Of a stretch of DNA of 64,000 nt, positions 21,701-32,825 are shown piece by piece. The position numbers were made by a program, and so were the translations under genes. This DNA comes from Macrostomum hystrix (Eukaryota; Platyhelminthes; Macrostomidae). The DNA lies in the NCBI GenBank assembly GCA_950097015.1, contig CATNEN010000015.1:1905501-1969500 (forward strand), in the 5' to 3' direction. The notes beneath the pieces are model-generated. The model was not told where the DNA came from. It saw nothing but the letters and a program-made list of their open reading frames with translations, and did no database searches. Position 1 is the first letter of the stretch. Every line of letters starts with the position of its first letter.

Positions 21701-23471
21701 CAACAATTTTGGCGGAAAATTTTAGCCCGTGTTCTGGCTTTTCAATGGAAGTACCCTCGTGGCCTTTCTTCTGTGCGAAGGGATTAAATATGGGGAAAAT
21801 CTTCCTAACTCTTTTGACATGTTTGCCTATTTTCAAAAGAGCTATTTATTGATTTCAATGGCTTTGCTTAAGTATGCTCAGTGAGTTAAAAATATAGTTA
21901 AAAGTAAGCCAAACCCAAGCGATTTATTTATCTCGGATTTTCTAGTAATTATACCCAACACATGCGTTGAGCAAATCATTAAACAAGTGCCGTTTAGAGT
22001 GCTCATGATAAACCTGTGTACAGTCCATGGACTGGCGGGGCCACCACACGAAACTCAAACCAGAAGACAACGCCTCACTCGAAAAGTTTCATGTTTCGCA
22101 CAACAAATCTGGTGCAAATGTACCTGGGAAATGTCCATTTCTTTCCAGTACCGCTCTACATGACCAACCTGATGACTGACGTCAAGTCTGCAAGTGAAGG
22201 AGACGAGAGCGCCGATCAGCAGGTTGTGTCAGCAAAATCAGGTGAGCTTTGCTGCTGTACATTAAAAGTACATTCAGCAAATAAACGACTCACGCCAGGC
22301 AGAAAAAAATGACTCAGAAAGTTGTTCAGTTGAGACATCCGTAGCCACTTCCACAGTCCCTACTATAAACTTATAGGAGTGTCGAGGAGCGAATGGAACG
22401 CAATATGCTGGTCGTTTAAACTCCAATACGAGAATGTACCGCTGAACTTTTTAGAAGAGCGAAAAAAAGAATTTTTTGTTTTAAGTTTGTCAGAAAATGT
22501 GCATTTTTTGTTACTTTCCTAAACTTTGTTTCAACAGTTATAGAACGAATTCTTTCTGAGTCTCCCAAAATGTTCAACCATCGCCATGAAAATCCAGAAC
22601 ACAGCCTAGAATTTTCCGCTTTATCCGACCGACGTGTCTCCAGCCGCAACCCAGCCGCATCACTTTTTAAAATCACTTGTACCACTTGCAAAATCCGTCT
22701 TTTCTAATAGATTTTGACTAGATTTAATTATAAATCTAATTTTGCAAAACTCAAAATAACATACAGGAAGTAAGTCCGATTCGTCGTATTCTTAGTATCA
22801 CAAAATTCCGGGTCAAATTCAGAAAGCACACGCGAAGAAAATGTAAACGAAGGATTTTGTCTATAACTTTCGAACCGTTGGATCAAAATGCCTAATTTTG
22901 CACAGGGTTGTATAAAAATATGTGCTTGAGGTGGTACAAATGTGGTACAGGCCGTATGTATTCTATTTTTGGAGAGAAAAGACCATTTGCTACCGGAAAT
23001 GACTTCATTAAAACTTCAGACGATGATTTTTTATTTTTGATTTTTGACGCAAGTGATCAGCCCAATGCCAGCCGCACCGATTTTTTAAATCCGGAAATTT
23101 GAAGGCTTCAAAAGTGACATGATTAGCAATATGAAATCTAGTCAAAATCTATTAGAAAAGACGGATTTCTGGGAATTTGAAATACACTGACCAGTCATTC
23201 CACCAGCTCGCCAGCTCGCCTTCAAGCTAAAACGAGCAGACACACAATCTGAAACTAAAATTTAGTTTAACTGTAAACTGTATATCACCAAAACCTGCGC
23301 CCAGACCTTTGCTTCTGGACATTGGTCGGAGACTTTGGCTGCTCAGTGGTGAATTTTGTTCGAGCAGCCATCGGCAGCACAGCCGCATCCAATGGCCAAC
23401 ACGATGACAACAAGACAGATGAGGCTGGAACTGAACTGGTGGCATTGGCCATGGCTTTCCATCAGCTCTGA
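18726..23471 (+). CDS. unrecognised five-exon gene, predicted N-myristoylated protein (252 aa)
   Basis: Proposed exons: 18726-18923, 21151-21242, 21334-21584, 22149-22241, 23347-23471. Phases 0, 2, 1, 1 match at every junction and the total is 759 nt including the stop. The protein begins MGCGAS, a strong N-myristoylation signal with an adjacent cysteine that could be palmitoylated, so a membrane-bound cytoplasmic protein is inferred. Exon 1 is Arg/Ser/Pro-rich. Exon 2 contains DEFSFDEHLKRIIS. Exon 3 has a charged helix and an alanine run. Exons 4 and 5 read as a helical, Ala/Ser-rich tail ending AMAFHQL. I recognise no family. The acceptor of exon 3 is the weakest call: another CAG at 21268 leaves only a 26-nt intron and the wrong phase. 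Stopping in exon 2 at 21252 would give a 99-aa protein instead. Intron 1 holds an RTE fragment, a minisatellite and a Tc1-type element. Confidence 0.55.
19066..19245 (-). pseudogene. RTE-like RT fragment
   Basis: The minus strand around 19145-19200 reads like AETWTLTDSLEKQVN, matching the fragment at 12.6 kb and the C-terminal region of RTE-class polyproteins. It is confined to intron 1 of the five-exon gene and is too short to be functional. Confidence 0.45.
19268..19618 (+). repeat. GC-rich minisatellite, about 30-bp unit
   Basis: Degenerate tandem copies built from GGGGCGCCAGTACTGGG and CAACTACCAGG elements. It ends about 36 bp before the Tc1-type element. Confidence 0.85.
19655..21083 (+). 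mobile_element. Tc1/mariner-type DNA transposon with 247-bp terminal inverted repeats
   Basis: Left and right inverted repeats at 19655-19901 and 20837-21083 are equal in length and nearly identical. They begin CACATTTTTCCGGTC on the left and CACCTTTTTCCGGTC on the right. TA dinucleotides flank both ends (19653-19654 and 21084-21085), the target duplication of the Tc1/mariner/IS630 superfamily. The 0.9-kb interior carries only a shortened transposase. The element sits in intron 1 of the five-exon gene and ends 67 bp before exon 2. Confidence 0.9.
19932..20678 (+). pseudogene. truncated IS630/Tc1-like transposase
   Basis: A 248-aa frame. The N-terminal part has a helix-turn-helix region (about residues 40-70) and the middle has VYFDECGFDSWMRR, the first catalytic Asp block of IS630/Tc1 DDE transposases, followed by KGPHITVCLAM. 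It stops soon after FAEFSR. The second Asp block (DNxxxH-type) and the final acidic residue are absent, consistent with an internal deletion. The protein cannot be catalytically complete, so the element would need transposase from elsewhere. Confidence 0.75.
21585..22148 (+). other. intron 3 of the five-exon gene
   Basis: AT-rich. A stretch at 21640-21840 resembles the inner part of the inverted-repeat elements at 27 kb and 58 kb. The palindrome CAGTCCATGGACTG occurs at 22021-22034. Confidence 0.4.
22691..23168. mobile_element. MITE-like element with perfect 35-bp inverted ends
   Basis: Positions 22691-22725 and 23134-23168 are exact reverse complements over 35 bp (starting AAATCCGTCTTTTC). 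They bound a 478-bp AT-rich noncoding segment inside intron 4 of the five-exon gene. No target-site duplication is obvious. Confidence 0.6.
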
Positions 23472-23689
23472 CAGCCTTTGGCATTATGCTGTCGAAATTG
23501 CCTGCCAACATTTTCATTATACACTTTGAACTGTCTGAATTAATTAGTGACAAACCTAATCTAAAAATAGGGTTTAACTTACGAGCTATAGTCAGCACAC
23601 CTATTCCTTCTGAGCACAGGAGATCATGCACATAGAGCGACATCAACCTGAATCTAAGTGATTATGGAACTAGGATCTGTGAGGTAGAT

Positions 23690-24080
23690 GACATACCAAA
23701 CTGAGGATATGTGAGGTAGATGACATACCAAACTGAGGATCTGTGAGGTAGATGACATACCAAACTGAGGATCTGTGAGGTAGATGACATACCAAACTGA
23801 GGATCTGTGAGGTAGATGACATACCAAACTGAGGATCTGTGTGGTAGATGACATACCAAACTGAGGATCTGTGAGGTAGATGACATACCAAACTGAGGAT
23901 ATGTGAGGTAGATGACATACCACACTGAGGATCTGTGAGGTAGATGACATACCAAACTGAGGATCTGTGAGGTAGATGACATACCAAACTGAGGATATGT
24001 GAGGTAGATGACATACCAAACTGAGGATCTGTGAGGTAGATGACATACCACACTGAGGATCTGTGAGGTAGATGACACTA
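23690..24080 (+). repeat. minisatellite, 32-bp unit
   Basis: About 12 copies of a unit containing GAGGTAGATGACATACCA, very homogeneous. Because 32 is not a multiple of 3, all three minus frames stay open; these frames are not genes. Confidence 0.95.
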
Positions 24081-24104
24081 AACTGTGGTCAGACACCAAA
24101 CTGA

Positions 24105-24300
24105 CACAAACATTGCTTCATTGCATTGCTTCAGTTCACCCAGCTGTTAAATCAACTAGTTAATTCACCCAATCACCCAGGGGTAATTGAGGTTAATTTG
24201 GCGTCTTTCCTGTCCATGGACTGAATAGCCGCACGCAGTCTTAGCTGCGGCTGTGCTGTCGGCTGCACATCTGACCCATTATGTGCAGGTGTAATAAATT
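24105..24300 (+). repeat. SINE family B copy (body and tail)
   Basis: Contains the family B body in order: TTGCTTCAGTTCACCCAGC, the core TGTCCATGGACTG, AGCTGCGGCTGTGCTGTCGG, and the tail GCAGGTGTAATAAATTA followed by ATT-rich DNA. The tRNA-like head is missing. Confidence 0.65.
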
Positions 24301-24589
24301 ACTATTATTAATGTTACTAAAACCCTAAAGCTTGCCTATAATACCTCACAAGCACTTTTGTCATTCAAATTATAAGCTTAGAGTTTCAATTAAAATACGT
24401 AGTTCATGCAATACTTGCAGTAGTTTATTGCACTCAGATTGCACGGAATTATATAGTCCTTTTCAAACATGGAAGATAACTATTTTACTAAGAAATACAC
24501 AGCTAAAAAAACATAAAAACAAGGCACAGGTGCCAAAAGTTGCTAGAAGGCTCTGAAACTCTGCATTTTTTTATTTCCATTATCCTAAG
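24301..24589. other. AT-rich spacer, nothing recognised
   Basis: About 290 bp between a SINE tail and a minisatellite. Confidence 0.4.
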
Positions 24590-24890
24590 TGCGTACGATT
24601 CCTATTAGTTGCGTACGATTCCAATTAGTTTGGTACGATTCCTATTAGTTTGGTACGATTCCTATTAGTTTGGTACGATTCCTATTAGTTTGGTACGATT
24701 CCTATTAGTTTGGTACGATTCCTATTAGTTTGGTACGATTCCTATTAGTTTGGTACGATTCCTATTAGTTTGGTACGATTCCTATTAGTTTGGTACGATT
24801 CCTCATAGCTTAGTACGATTCTTCTTAGTTTGGTCCTATTCCTACTAGTTTAGTACGATTCCTACTAGTTTTGTACGATTCCATGGTACT
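24590..24890 (+). repeat. minisatellite, 20-bp unit
   Basis: About 15 copies of TGGTACGATTCCTATTAGTT, diverging at the 3' end. It shares the ACGATTC heptamer with the next array. Confidence 0.95.
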
Positions 24891-25034
24891 CAGTACTATC
24901 ACAACTTCAGGTAGATGAAATTCTTCTGCAGTTAAATATTTTTGTCGATTAGGCAGGCGGTGAACTGAGGCGACGACAATTCTCAACGGCTTCGGCGATA
25001 CTTTAATGTTTGGGGCGATTCCCTACGTCGTAGT

Positions 25035-25475
25035 ATGACAAAGTATGACAAAATTCTCTATGGCTTGGGACGATTCTCTATGGCTTGGGACGATTCTCTA
25101 TGGCTTGGGACGATTCTCTATGGCTTAGGACGATATTCCATGGCTTGGGACGATTCTCTATGGCTTAGGACGATTCTATATGGCTTGGGACGATTCTCTA
25201 TGGCTTGGGACGATTCTCTATGGTTTGGGACGATTGTCTATGGCTTAGGACGATTCTCTATGGCTTAGGACGATTCTCTATGGCTTGGGACGATTCTCTA
25301 TGGCTTAGGACGATTCTCTATGGCTTGGGACGATTCTCTATGGCTTGGGACGATTCTCTATGGCTTAGGACGATTCTCTATGGTTTGGGACGATTCTCTA
25401 TGGCTTGGAACGATTCTCTATGGCTTGGGAAGATTCTCTATGGCTTGGAACAATTCTAAATAGCTTTGGACGATT
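25035..25475 (+). repeat. minisatellite, 20-bp unit
   Basis: About 21 copies of TCTATGGCTTGGGACGATTC with G/A variants. Its shared heptamer and equal period suggest common origin with the array at 24.6 kb. Confidence 0.95.
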
Positions 25476-25663
25476 CCTAAATTATGTAAAAAAAAGTTGT
25501 CTTTAATTGACAGCAAAAGAGCTTCAGCCATGTGTTACAATCATCAGGCAATTAATATATCAAATATCGATAGAACAAGATGAAATCCTGTCCACAATGA
25601 AACCAGCCTATATTAGACTACAATAACAATTTAGAAAACAGCTAGCAGACTAAGCAAAACAGT

Positions 25664-28600
25664 TTAGCTCCACAGCAGGTCGGCCACCAGGGCCAGGTGG
25701 TCGCTTGGGTAGCAACGGTTGGGCAGGGCGCTAAGCGGGTGAAGCTGGTCCAGCTGGGGCAGCGGCACGGTGCTGAGCAGCCCCAACTGACTGGCGTCGA
25801 AGAAGATGTGGTCCAGGTGACCGCTGAAGCCACCGGTGTAGTTCGTGAACGGCTGCGGCTCATAGGCAGCTGACAAAGACAGGCCGTGCTTCAGCTCCCG
25901 CCTGCGGCATTCGGTATTTGGCATTTGAGATCTTGGCCAGCATGAAGATGGTGGACTGCTCACCTTTCTAAGATCTCTACTCTGTCTTATCTTTCCTGTG
26001 TCTCATCTCTCCCGTCTCATCTCCCCTGTCTTATCTCTCCTCTGTCTCATCTCTCTCCTGTCTGATCTCTACCCTGTCTCGTCTATCGTGTATAAACTTC
26101 CTGTTTAATGACTACTGTGTCTTTGCTTTTGAACAGAAAAGTAGAAAGCTACGATAAACACCAGGAAACCTCACCTGTCAATCATTGCCTCGCGTCCCGG
26201 GCTGAACCAATCAGCGTGCTCGGCCGGCAGGGAGCCCCGGGTGGCCAGCCAATAAGGGCCTCGGTCGGGCGTACTGTTGAAGTCTCCAGCCAGGATGACA
26301 GCCAGCTCGCGGCCGCTGTCCGAGTACTCGCGCCTGAGACTGTCCAGATGATGCAGCACCAGGTAGGTCTGCAGCAGGCGGACCAGATTGGCAGGCGGAT
26401 GCCAGAACAGGTGAGTGGTGCACACGCACAGCAGTCTCTCGGGCTGACGCTTGCAGCGCAGAATCAGCACCTGGGCGCACTGGCCCCTCGGATTCCAGGC
26501 CTCGGAGAATTTGGCATTGGATCGAATGGCTGTGCTCAACCAGCTCAGAGACTCGCACGACTCCAGGTACTGATTTAGCGAGGCCAGGGACCGATCTTCA
26601 ACCAGATCGAAGCGGCTGAGCCGGTAGAACAATGCCACGCCCTCCTGGGTGGGCTTGCCGTCCTGGCCGAGTTTCATCTGGCTGCAGCCAACCAGTCCGC
26701 ATTCGTGTTCCAGGAACTCGGCCAGGCCGCCATTGCGAAACAGAGGCTCGTCAACCTCTTGAAGGGCCAGCAGATCGGCCTGGTAGCCGGCGAGCTCGCG
26801 AAAGATAAGGCACTTGCGGTAGGACATGGACAGATGGGCAGGGTCGCACCTGTTGGGTTTGGGGTTAAATATTGATTTCTAGGAACTCGTTTAACAGTAG
26901 AAATACCACACTATTTTGCCCCTGGGGCCTCACGATGGCTCCCAATCCGAGTGACCATTTTCGCGAAAGTCCACCATATGGATCAAATTGTTCCGCCCAT
27001 TTACGATGAACCAACTTTCAAAGCCGTCCGAAGTCAGCATCGTCGAGATATTCAGCGATTCTTATCGGAGACCCTGATGACAAGGACAGCTGACATTGCT
27101 CCGTATCAACTCTTTGGCGAATCCATATTGGTTGAAAAATGAAGAAAAAAATTTAATCAATCCAAAATAGTTGGGGTGTCGTGTCCCCATTATCAGGTGG
27201 ACGCCCTGATTGGCTGGTGGTTGGCGACCGTCGGCCAGGTGGTCAACACGAGGAAAACCGTTGTGCTTTGTGTCCCGGGTGACATCGAGGCCACGCCATT
27301 CGTTCTGTGAGGGCGTTCCTGCAGTCCGAGCCTCTACCTGATCGCCAGAGGGCGGCGCTGAACAACAACAAGACCTAGACACTGAAGGACTCGCTCGAAC
27401 AGCAAACAAAGGCATCATTGTTGACTATTTTGAATTGAATAAATTGTTTACTTTTAATTATTGAACCAATCTGGATTCGCCAAAGTGGTATACAGAGCAA
27501 CTTTAGCTGTCCTTGTCACCAGGAACTCCAACAAGAATTGCTCAATATCTCGACCATGCTGACGTCGAACGGCTTTGAAAATTAGTTCATCGTAAAGGCC
27601 GGAAAATGTTGATCCAGATGGTGGACTTTCACGAAAATCGGTCATTCGGTTGGGAGCCATCGTGAAGTAAGCAGTGGGAATTTGAAATGCCCCATTGTCT
27701 TTCCCGAGGGGTGGGCAATTGTGTGGTCTTAGACTATTAATATGAGCGTCGACGCTTGTGACAGTAGAGCGTGCCTCTGTACACGGTATCCACACAGTGG
27801 GTGCAATTCGATTCAGATTCAGACGCTCACCATGGAAACAGCTGATCCCTGGAGTAGTCAGAGTCGGCATACAGGTTAGCCAGCAGGTTGTAGGACACAA
27901 TCCGCACAGCTTCCGGTCCGGTTGGCGCGGCGGTGAAAGCGTGCCGAGTCGACACGTAGCTGTTGAGGCCGTCTGCAACTGGGCCGAAGGTCTGCTGGAA
28001 CTGCAAGCCGCCGCTATCAGACGCGTCGCCGCCGGGCACCGCAGTCAGGCGGACGAATGAGCCGGCGGAGTCGAATGGCAGCGTCGGGCACCGGGACCGG
28101 CTGAACTCCGACCAGCTCGGCTTCAACAGGTTGGGAGAAATCTCCCATAGGCGGCGACAGTCGGTGCAGGACTCGAGCTGCAGGTCGCAGTGGAGCGGGA
28201 AGCTGCTGAGAAGCTGGCTGGTGAGCTTACAGGACACAACCAGGCCTGGGTTGGACAGCAACTGGTAGCGAATAGCGCCGGAGTTCAGGGACAAGGTGTG
28301 CCCGGCGGAGAAGGCGTCGCCGCACAGGGTGGAATCGGGATCCAGGGGATTTCCCGAGCCATCGAGGATGACAGCGTCGTTGATGTAGCCGGGCTGGGAC
28401 TGCAGCTCAGCGTCTGGGATCTCCTCGGCTTCGCTTGGCTGCAGTTTCTGAGCTTTTCGCTTCAGTTTGGAACGAAACCTCGACTCCAGCTGGCCATTGA
28501 TGCTAGCCTGTATGGTTTTGCGAAATTTAGCCTACTATTAGTAGGTAGAAGAAGTTCAAAGACGTTTAGTATATTGGACTAGCAATTCGCAACCCCGAAC

Positions 28601-29012
28601 GGTAGTAAATGTTTTGGTTCTATTTCTTATTTTTGTTTGAATTTCATTCTGATTTAAAGTCACGAGCGTCGGCTTTGACCTGTTCGACTTGTTGGTAGTT
28701 AAAGTTCGTGTTTTGTCCTTTTCACATGAATTAAATGTAATGTTTGAAGCTGTGGATGTAGATTCAGCCACCAACCTGAATTCTGGCAAGTGTGACACGC
28801 AGGGTCTCCTCCTTGGCCCTGCTGAAGTTGAACAGATTGGGTCGCAGAGTGCAGCTGAGCTCAGAGCTTGGCTGTGGATAGGCCAGGCTCAGCTGCAGCC
28901 TGCACTCGTCTGTGTTGCGAATGAAGAATCGATCCGATGTGAGCAGCTGAGCTTCAATGACAGACTTGGCGGCAGTGCCAGTGCTAGTAGCCAGGGACAG
29001 AGTCCTCGCCAT
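25664..29012 (-). CDS. PDE12: PDE12-like 2',5'-phosphodiesterase (EEP family)
   Basis: Four minus-strand exons: 29012-28776, 28507-27831, 26849-26175 and 25901-25664. Phases 0, 2 and 2 match, giving 608 aa; human PDE12 is about the same size. Exons 1-2 carry the non-catalytic N-terminal region. The exonuclease/endonuclease/phosphatase domain begins at VRIVSYNLLANLY. Catalytic blocks are present: LALQEVD (E about 336), THLFWHP, GDFNSTP (D494, N496), HLDHIFF and SDHLALV (H598). By homology it removes 2',5'-oligoadenylates and trims poly(A) on mitochondrial RNA; vertebrate PDE12 is mitochondrial. A mitochondrial signal at this N-terminus is plausible (MARTLSLATSTG) but not proven. Introns: 28508-28775, 26850-27830 (contains a fold-back repeat), 25902-26174 (pyrimidine-rich on plus at 25970-26090). 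A 57-bp satellite starts about 90 bp upstream of the start codon. Confidence 0.93.
26899..27732. mobile_element. fold-back inverted-repeat element in PDE12 intron 2
   Basis: The arm at about 26930-27145 and the arm at about 27475-27670 are related in inverted orientation. Each contains CGATGGCTCCCAA, a GTCCACCAT segment, TCAAAGCCGT, CGAGATATT and TTTGGCGAATCCA. The outer ends are AGAAATACCACAC and its inverse GTGTGGTC. A sister copy lies at 57.88-58.40 kb. It is noncoding. Confidence 0.65.
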
Positions 29013-29103
29013 GGCTCTGTGACAGCCAGCTGTGCTTGAAAAGTTCAGCGTCTGTGGCAGTGGCGATAGTGCCAACTTCAGAGCTGGCGAGACAAATTTT
29101 CGC

Positions 29104-31955
29104 GAATGAGTTGAGAGCACCCTGATGATTCCTACAAAGATAAGCAATGATTTATGGCATGAATGAGTTGAGAGCACCCTGATGATTCCTACAAAGATAA
29201 GCAATGATTTATAGCATGAATAAGTTGAGAGCACCCTGATGATTCCTACAAAGATAAGCAATGATTTATGGCATGAATGAGTTGAGAGCACCCTGATGAT
29301 TCCTACAAAGATAAGCAATGATTTATGGCATGAATGAGTTGAGAGCACCCTGATGATTCCTACAAAGATAAGCAATGATTTATGGCATGAATGAGTTGAG
29401 AGCACCCTGATGATTCCTACAAAGATAAGCAATGATTTATGGCATGAATGAGTTGAGAGCACCCTGATGATTCCTACAAAGATAAGCAATGATTTATGGC
29501 ATGAATGAGTTGAGAGCACCCTGATGATTCCTACAAAGATAAGCAATGATTTATGGCATGAATGAGTTGAGAGCACCCTGATGATTCCTACAAAGATAAG
29601 CAATGATTTATGGCATGAATGAGTTGAGAGCACCCTGATGATTCCTACAAAGATAAGCAATGATTTATGGCATGAATGAGTTGAGAGCACCCTGATGATT
29701 CCTACAAAGATAAGCAATGATTTATGGCATGAATGAGTTGAGAGCACCCTGATGATTCCTACAAAGATAAGCAATGATTTATGGCATGAATGAGTTGAGA
29801 GCACCCTGATGATTCCTACAAAGATAAGCAATGATTTATGGCATGAATGAGTTGAGAGCACCCTGATGATTCCTACAAAGATAAGCAATGATTTATGGCA
29901 TGAATGAGTTGAGAGCACCCTGATGATTCCTACAAAGATAAGCAATGATTTATGGCATGAATGAGTTGAGAGCACCCTGATGATTCCTACAAAGATAAGC
30001 AATGATTTATGGCATGAATGAGTTGAGAGCACCCTGATGATTCCTACAAAGATAAGCAATGATTTATGGCATGAATGAGTTGAGAGCACCCTGATGATTC
30101 CTACAAAGATAAGCAATGATTTATGGCATGAATGAGTTGAGAGCACCCTGATGATTCCTACAAAGATAAGCAATGATTTATGGCATGAATGAGTTGAGAG
30201 CACCCTGATGATTCCTACAAAGATAAGCAATGATTTATGGCATGAATGAGTTGAGAGCACCCTGATGATTCCTACAAAGATAAGCAATGATTTATAGCAT
30301 GAATGAGTTGAGAGCACCCTGATGATTCCTACAAAGATAAGCAATGATTTATGGCATGAATGAGTTGAGAGCACCCTGATGATTCCTACAAAGATAAGCA
30401 ATGATTTATGGCATGAATGAGTTGAGAGCACCCTGATGATTCCTACAAAGATAAGCAATGATTTATGGCATGAATGAGTTGAGAGCACCCTGATGATTCC
30501 TACAAAGATAAGCAATGATTTATGGCATGAATGAGTTGAGAGCACCCTGATGATTCCTACAAAGATAAGCAATGATTTATGGCATGAATGAGTTGAGAGC
30601 ACCCTGATGATTCCTACAAAGATAAGCAATGATTTATGGCATGAATGAGTTGAGAGCACCCTGATGATTCCTACAAAGATAAGCAATGATTTATGGCATG
30701 AATGAGTTGAGAGCACCCTGATGATTCCTACAAAGATAAGCAATGATTTATGGCATGAATGAGTTGAGAGCACCCTGATGATTCCTACAAAGATAAGCAA
30801 TGATTTATGGCATGAATGAGTTGAGAGCACCCTGATGATTCCTACAAAGATAAGCAATGATTTATAGCATGAATGAGTTGAGAGCACCCTGATGATTCCT
30901 ACAAAGATAAGCAATGATTTATGGCATGAATGAGTTGAGAGCACCCTGATGATTCCTACAAAGATAAGCAATGATTTATGGCATGAATGAGTTGAGAGCA
31001 CCCTGATGATTCCTACAAAGATAAGCAATGATTTATGGCATGAATGAGTTGAGAGCACCCTGATGATTCCTACAAAGATAAGCAATGATTTATGGCATGA
31101 ATGAGTTGAGAGCACCCTGATGATTCCTACAAAGATAAGCAATGATTTATGGCATGAATGAGTTGAGAGCACCCTGATGATTCCTACAAAGATAAGCAAT
31201 GATTTATGGCATGAATGAGTTGAGAGCACCCTGATGATTCCTACAAAGATAAGCAATGATTTATGGCATGAATGAGTTGAGAGCACCCTGATGATTCCTA
31301 CAAAGATAAGCAATGATTTATGGCATGAATGAGTTGAGAGCACCCTGATGATTCCTACAAAGATAAGCAATGATTTATAGCATGAATGAGTTGAGAGCAC
31401 CCTGATGATTCCTACAAAGATAAGCAATGATTTATGGCATGAATGAGTTGAGAGCACCCTGATGATTCCTACAAAGATAAGCAATGATTTATGGCATGAA
31501 TGAGTTGAGAGCACCCTGATGATTCCTACAAAGATAAGCAATGATTTATGGCATGAATGAGTTGAGAGCACCCTGATGATTCCTACAAAGATAAGCAATG
31601 ATTTATAGCATGAATGAGTTGAGAGCACCCTGATGATTCCTACAAAGATAAGCAATGATTTATGGCATGAATGAATTGAGAGCACCCTGATGATTCCTAC
31701 AAAGATAAGCAATGATTTATGGCATGAATGAGTTGAGAGCACCCTGATGATTCCTACAAAGATAAGCAATGATTTATGGCATGAATGAGTTGAGAGCACC
31801 CTGATGATTCCTACAAAGATAAGCAATGATTTATGGCATGAATGAGTTGAGAGCACCCTGATGATTCCTACAAAGATAAGCAATGGTTTATGGCATGAAT
31901 GAGTTGAGAGCACCCTGATGATTCCTACAAAAATAAGCAATGATTTATGGAATGA
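29104..31955 (+). repeat. 57-bp satellite array, about 50 copies
   Basis: Head-to-tail units containing GAATGAGTTGAGAGCACCCT and GATTCCTACAAAGATAAGCA, nearly identical across the array apart from scattered single-base variants (GGCATG or AGCATG). The period is a multiple of three and lacks stops on the minus strand, so it forms a spurious frame of over 1000 aa that runs into PDE12 exon 1. It lies just upstream of the PDE12 start. Confidence 0.98.
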
Positions 31956-32055
31956 ACTGCAATAAAATTATATGCATATAAATGAGTTCTTTAATTAACA
32001 AATCGCCAATTTAACCAACTTGAGAGTCAGAACTCAAAAGACATTGCTGGCTAAC

Positions 32056-32310
32056 AGGAGGGTGAGTGGTTAATGCATTTGCCTCTTGCAACAAGGTCTC
32101 TGAGCTTGATTCTCTGGTGAGGCCACATTCATTTGGGGCACAGCCGCAGAGAGAAGGGGGCTTGTTGAGCAATTTACACTTTTGAGGGCCAACCACCAAG
32201 GCACAGTGAAATGTACATTGCCTAATGATAAGAAACTCAGGGTAGATGTACACACCCCTGTGTGAGTGTGTGCTTGCGTACAGTATCTGTATGTGTGTGC
32301 TTAGGAAAAG
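32056..32310 (+). repeat. SINE family A copy
   Basis: The degenerate tRNA-like head (GTGAGTGGTTAATGCATTTG ... GAGCTTGATTCTCTGG) is followed by the family body: GTGAGGCCACATTC, GGGGCACAGCCGCAGAGAGA, GAGGGCCAACC and GGTAGATGTACACACC. The best copy is at 40.73 kb. Confidence 0.7.
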
Positions 32311-32825
32311 AATTGATGTAATTCACACTATTCCCAATATCAACTTAGCTATTTAGGAACGAATTACTCTTTTAAGTGTAAAGCATAGAGTTGAAAATTA
32401 TAGCCAATAGATAAAATGTATTGTAACATTATATATATATATATGTATATATGCACAGTCAGTGATCTTTATGCAATTGTACAAACTCTTGACTGCTCAG
32501 TCTTATGATATAGCTGTCATAAATAATTGTTGAAAAATAAATTAGAAGGGAAAATTTATGTTTAGGTTGAGTAGGTTGAGAATAAAATATATTGAGCTTG
32601 CTCTTCACCAAAAGGTCAAACTTTTTAAGGTATACATACATAGAAAAAATATTAACTTTATAATAGTTTTGTTGCATTTATGTTTTACAATTATTTATCA
32701 ATGTAAGCATTTAAGAATGGAATCAAATTTGATAATAGCTAACAATAGCCAAGTTGTTTTTATGAATAGGCAAACACAGTCTAAGTACTGTGTTTGCTTT
32801 TGCTTTTCTTAATAATTATTATAAT
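32311..32825. other. AT-rich spacer
   Basis: Contains a short (AT)n run near 32430-32450. No gene recognised. Confidence 0.4.

Noticed and set aside
23654-24099. Three minus frames of 127-145 aa with the same peptide repeat
   Set aside because: The 32-bp minisatellite read in three registers.
28764-31940. A 1058-aa minus frame with a 19-residue repeat
   Set aside because: It is the 57-bp satellite read through into PDE12 exon 1. Unit identity at DNA level, including silent sites, shows no coding selection; the PDE12 start is the ATG at 29012.
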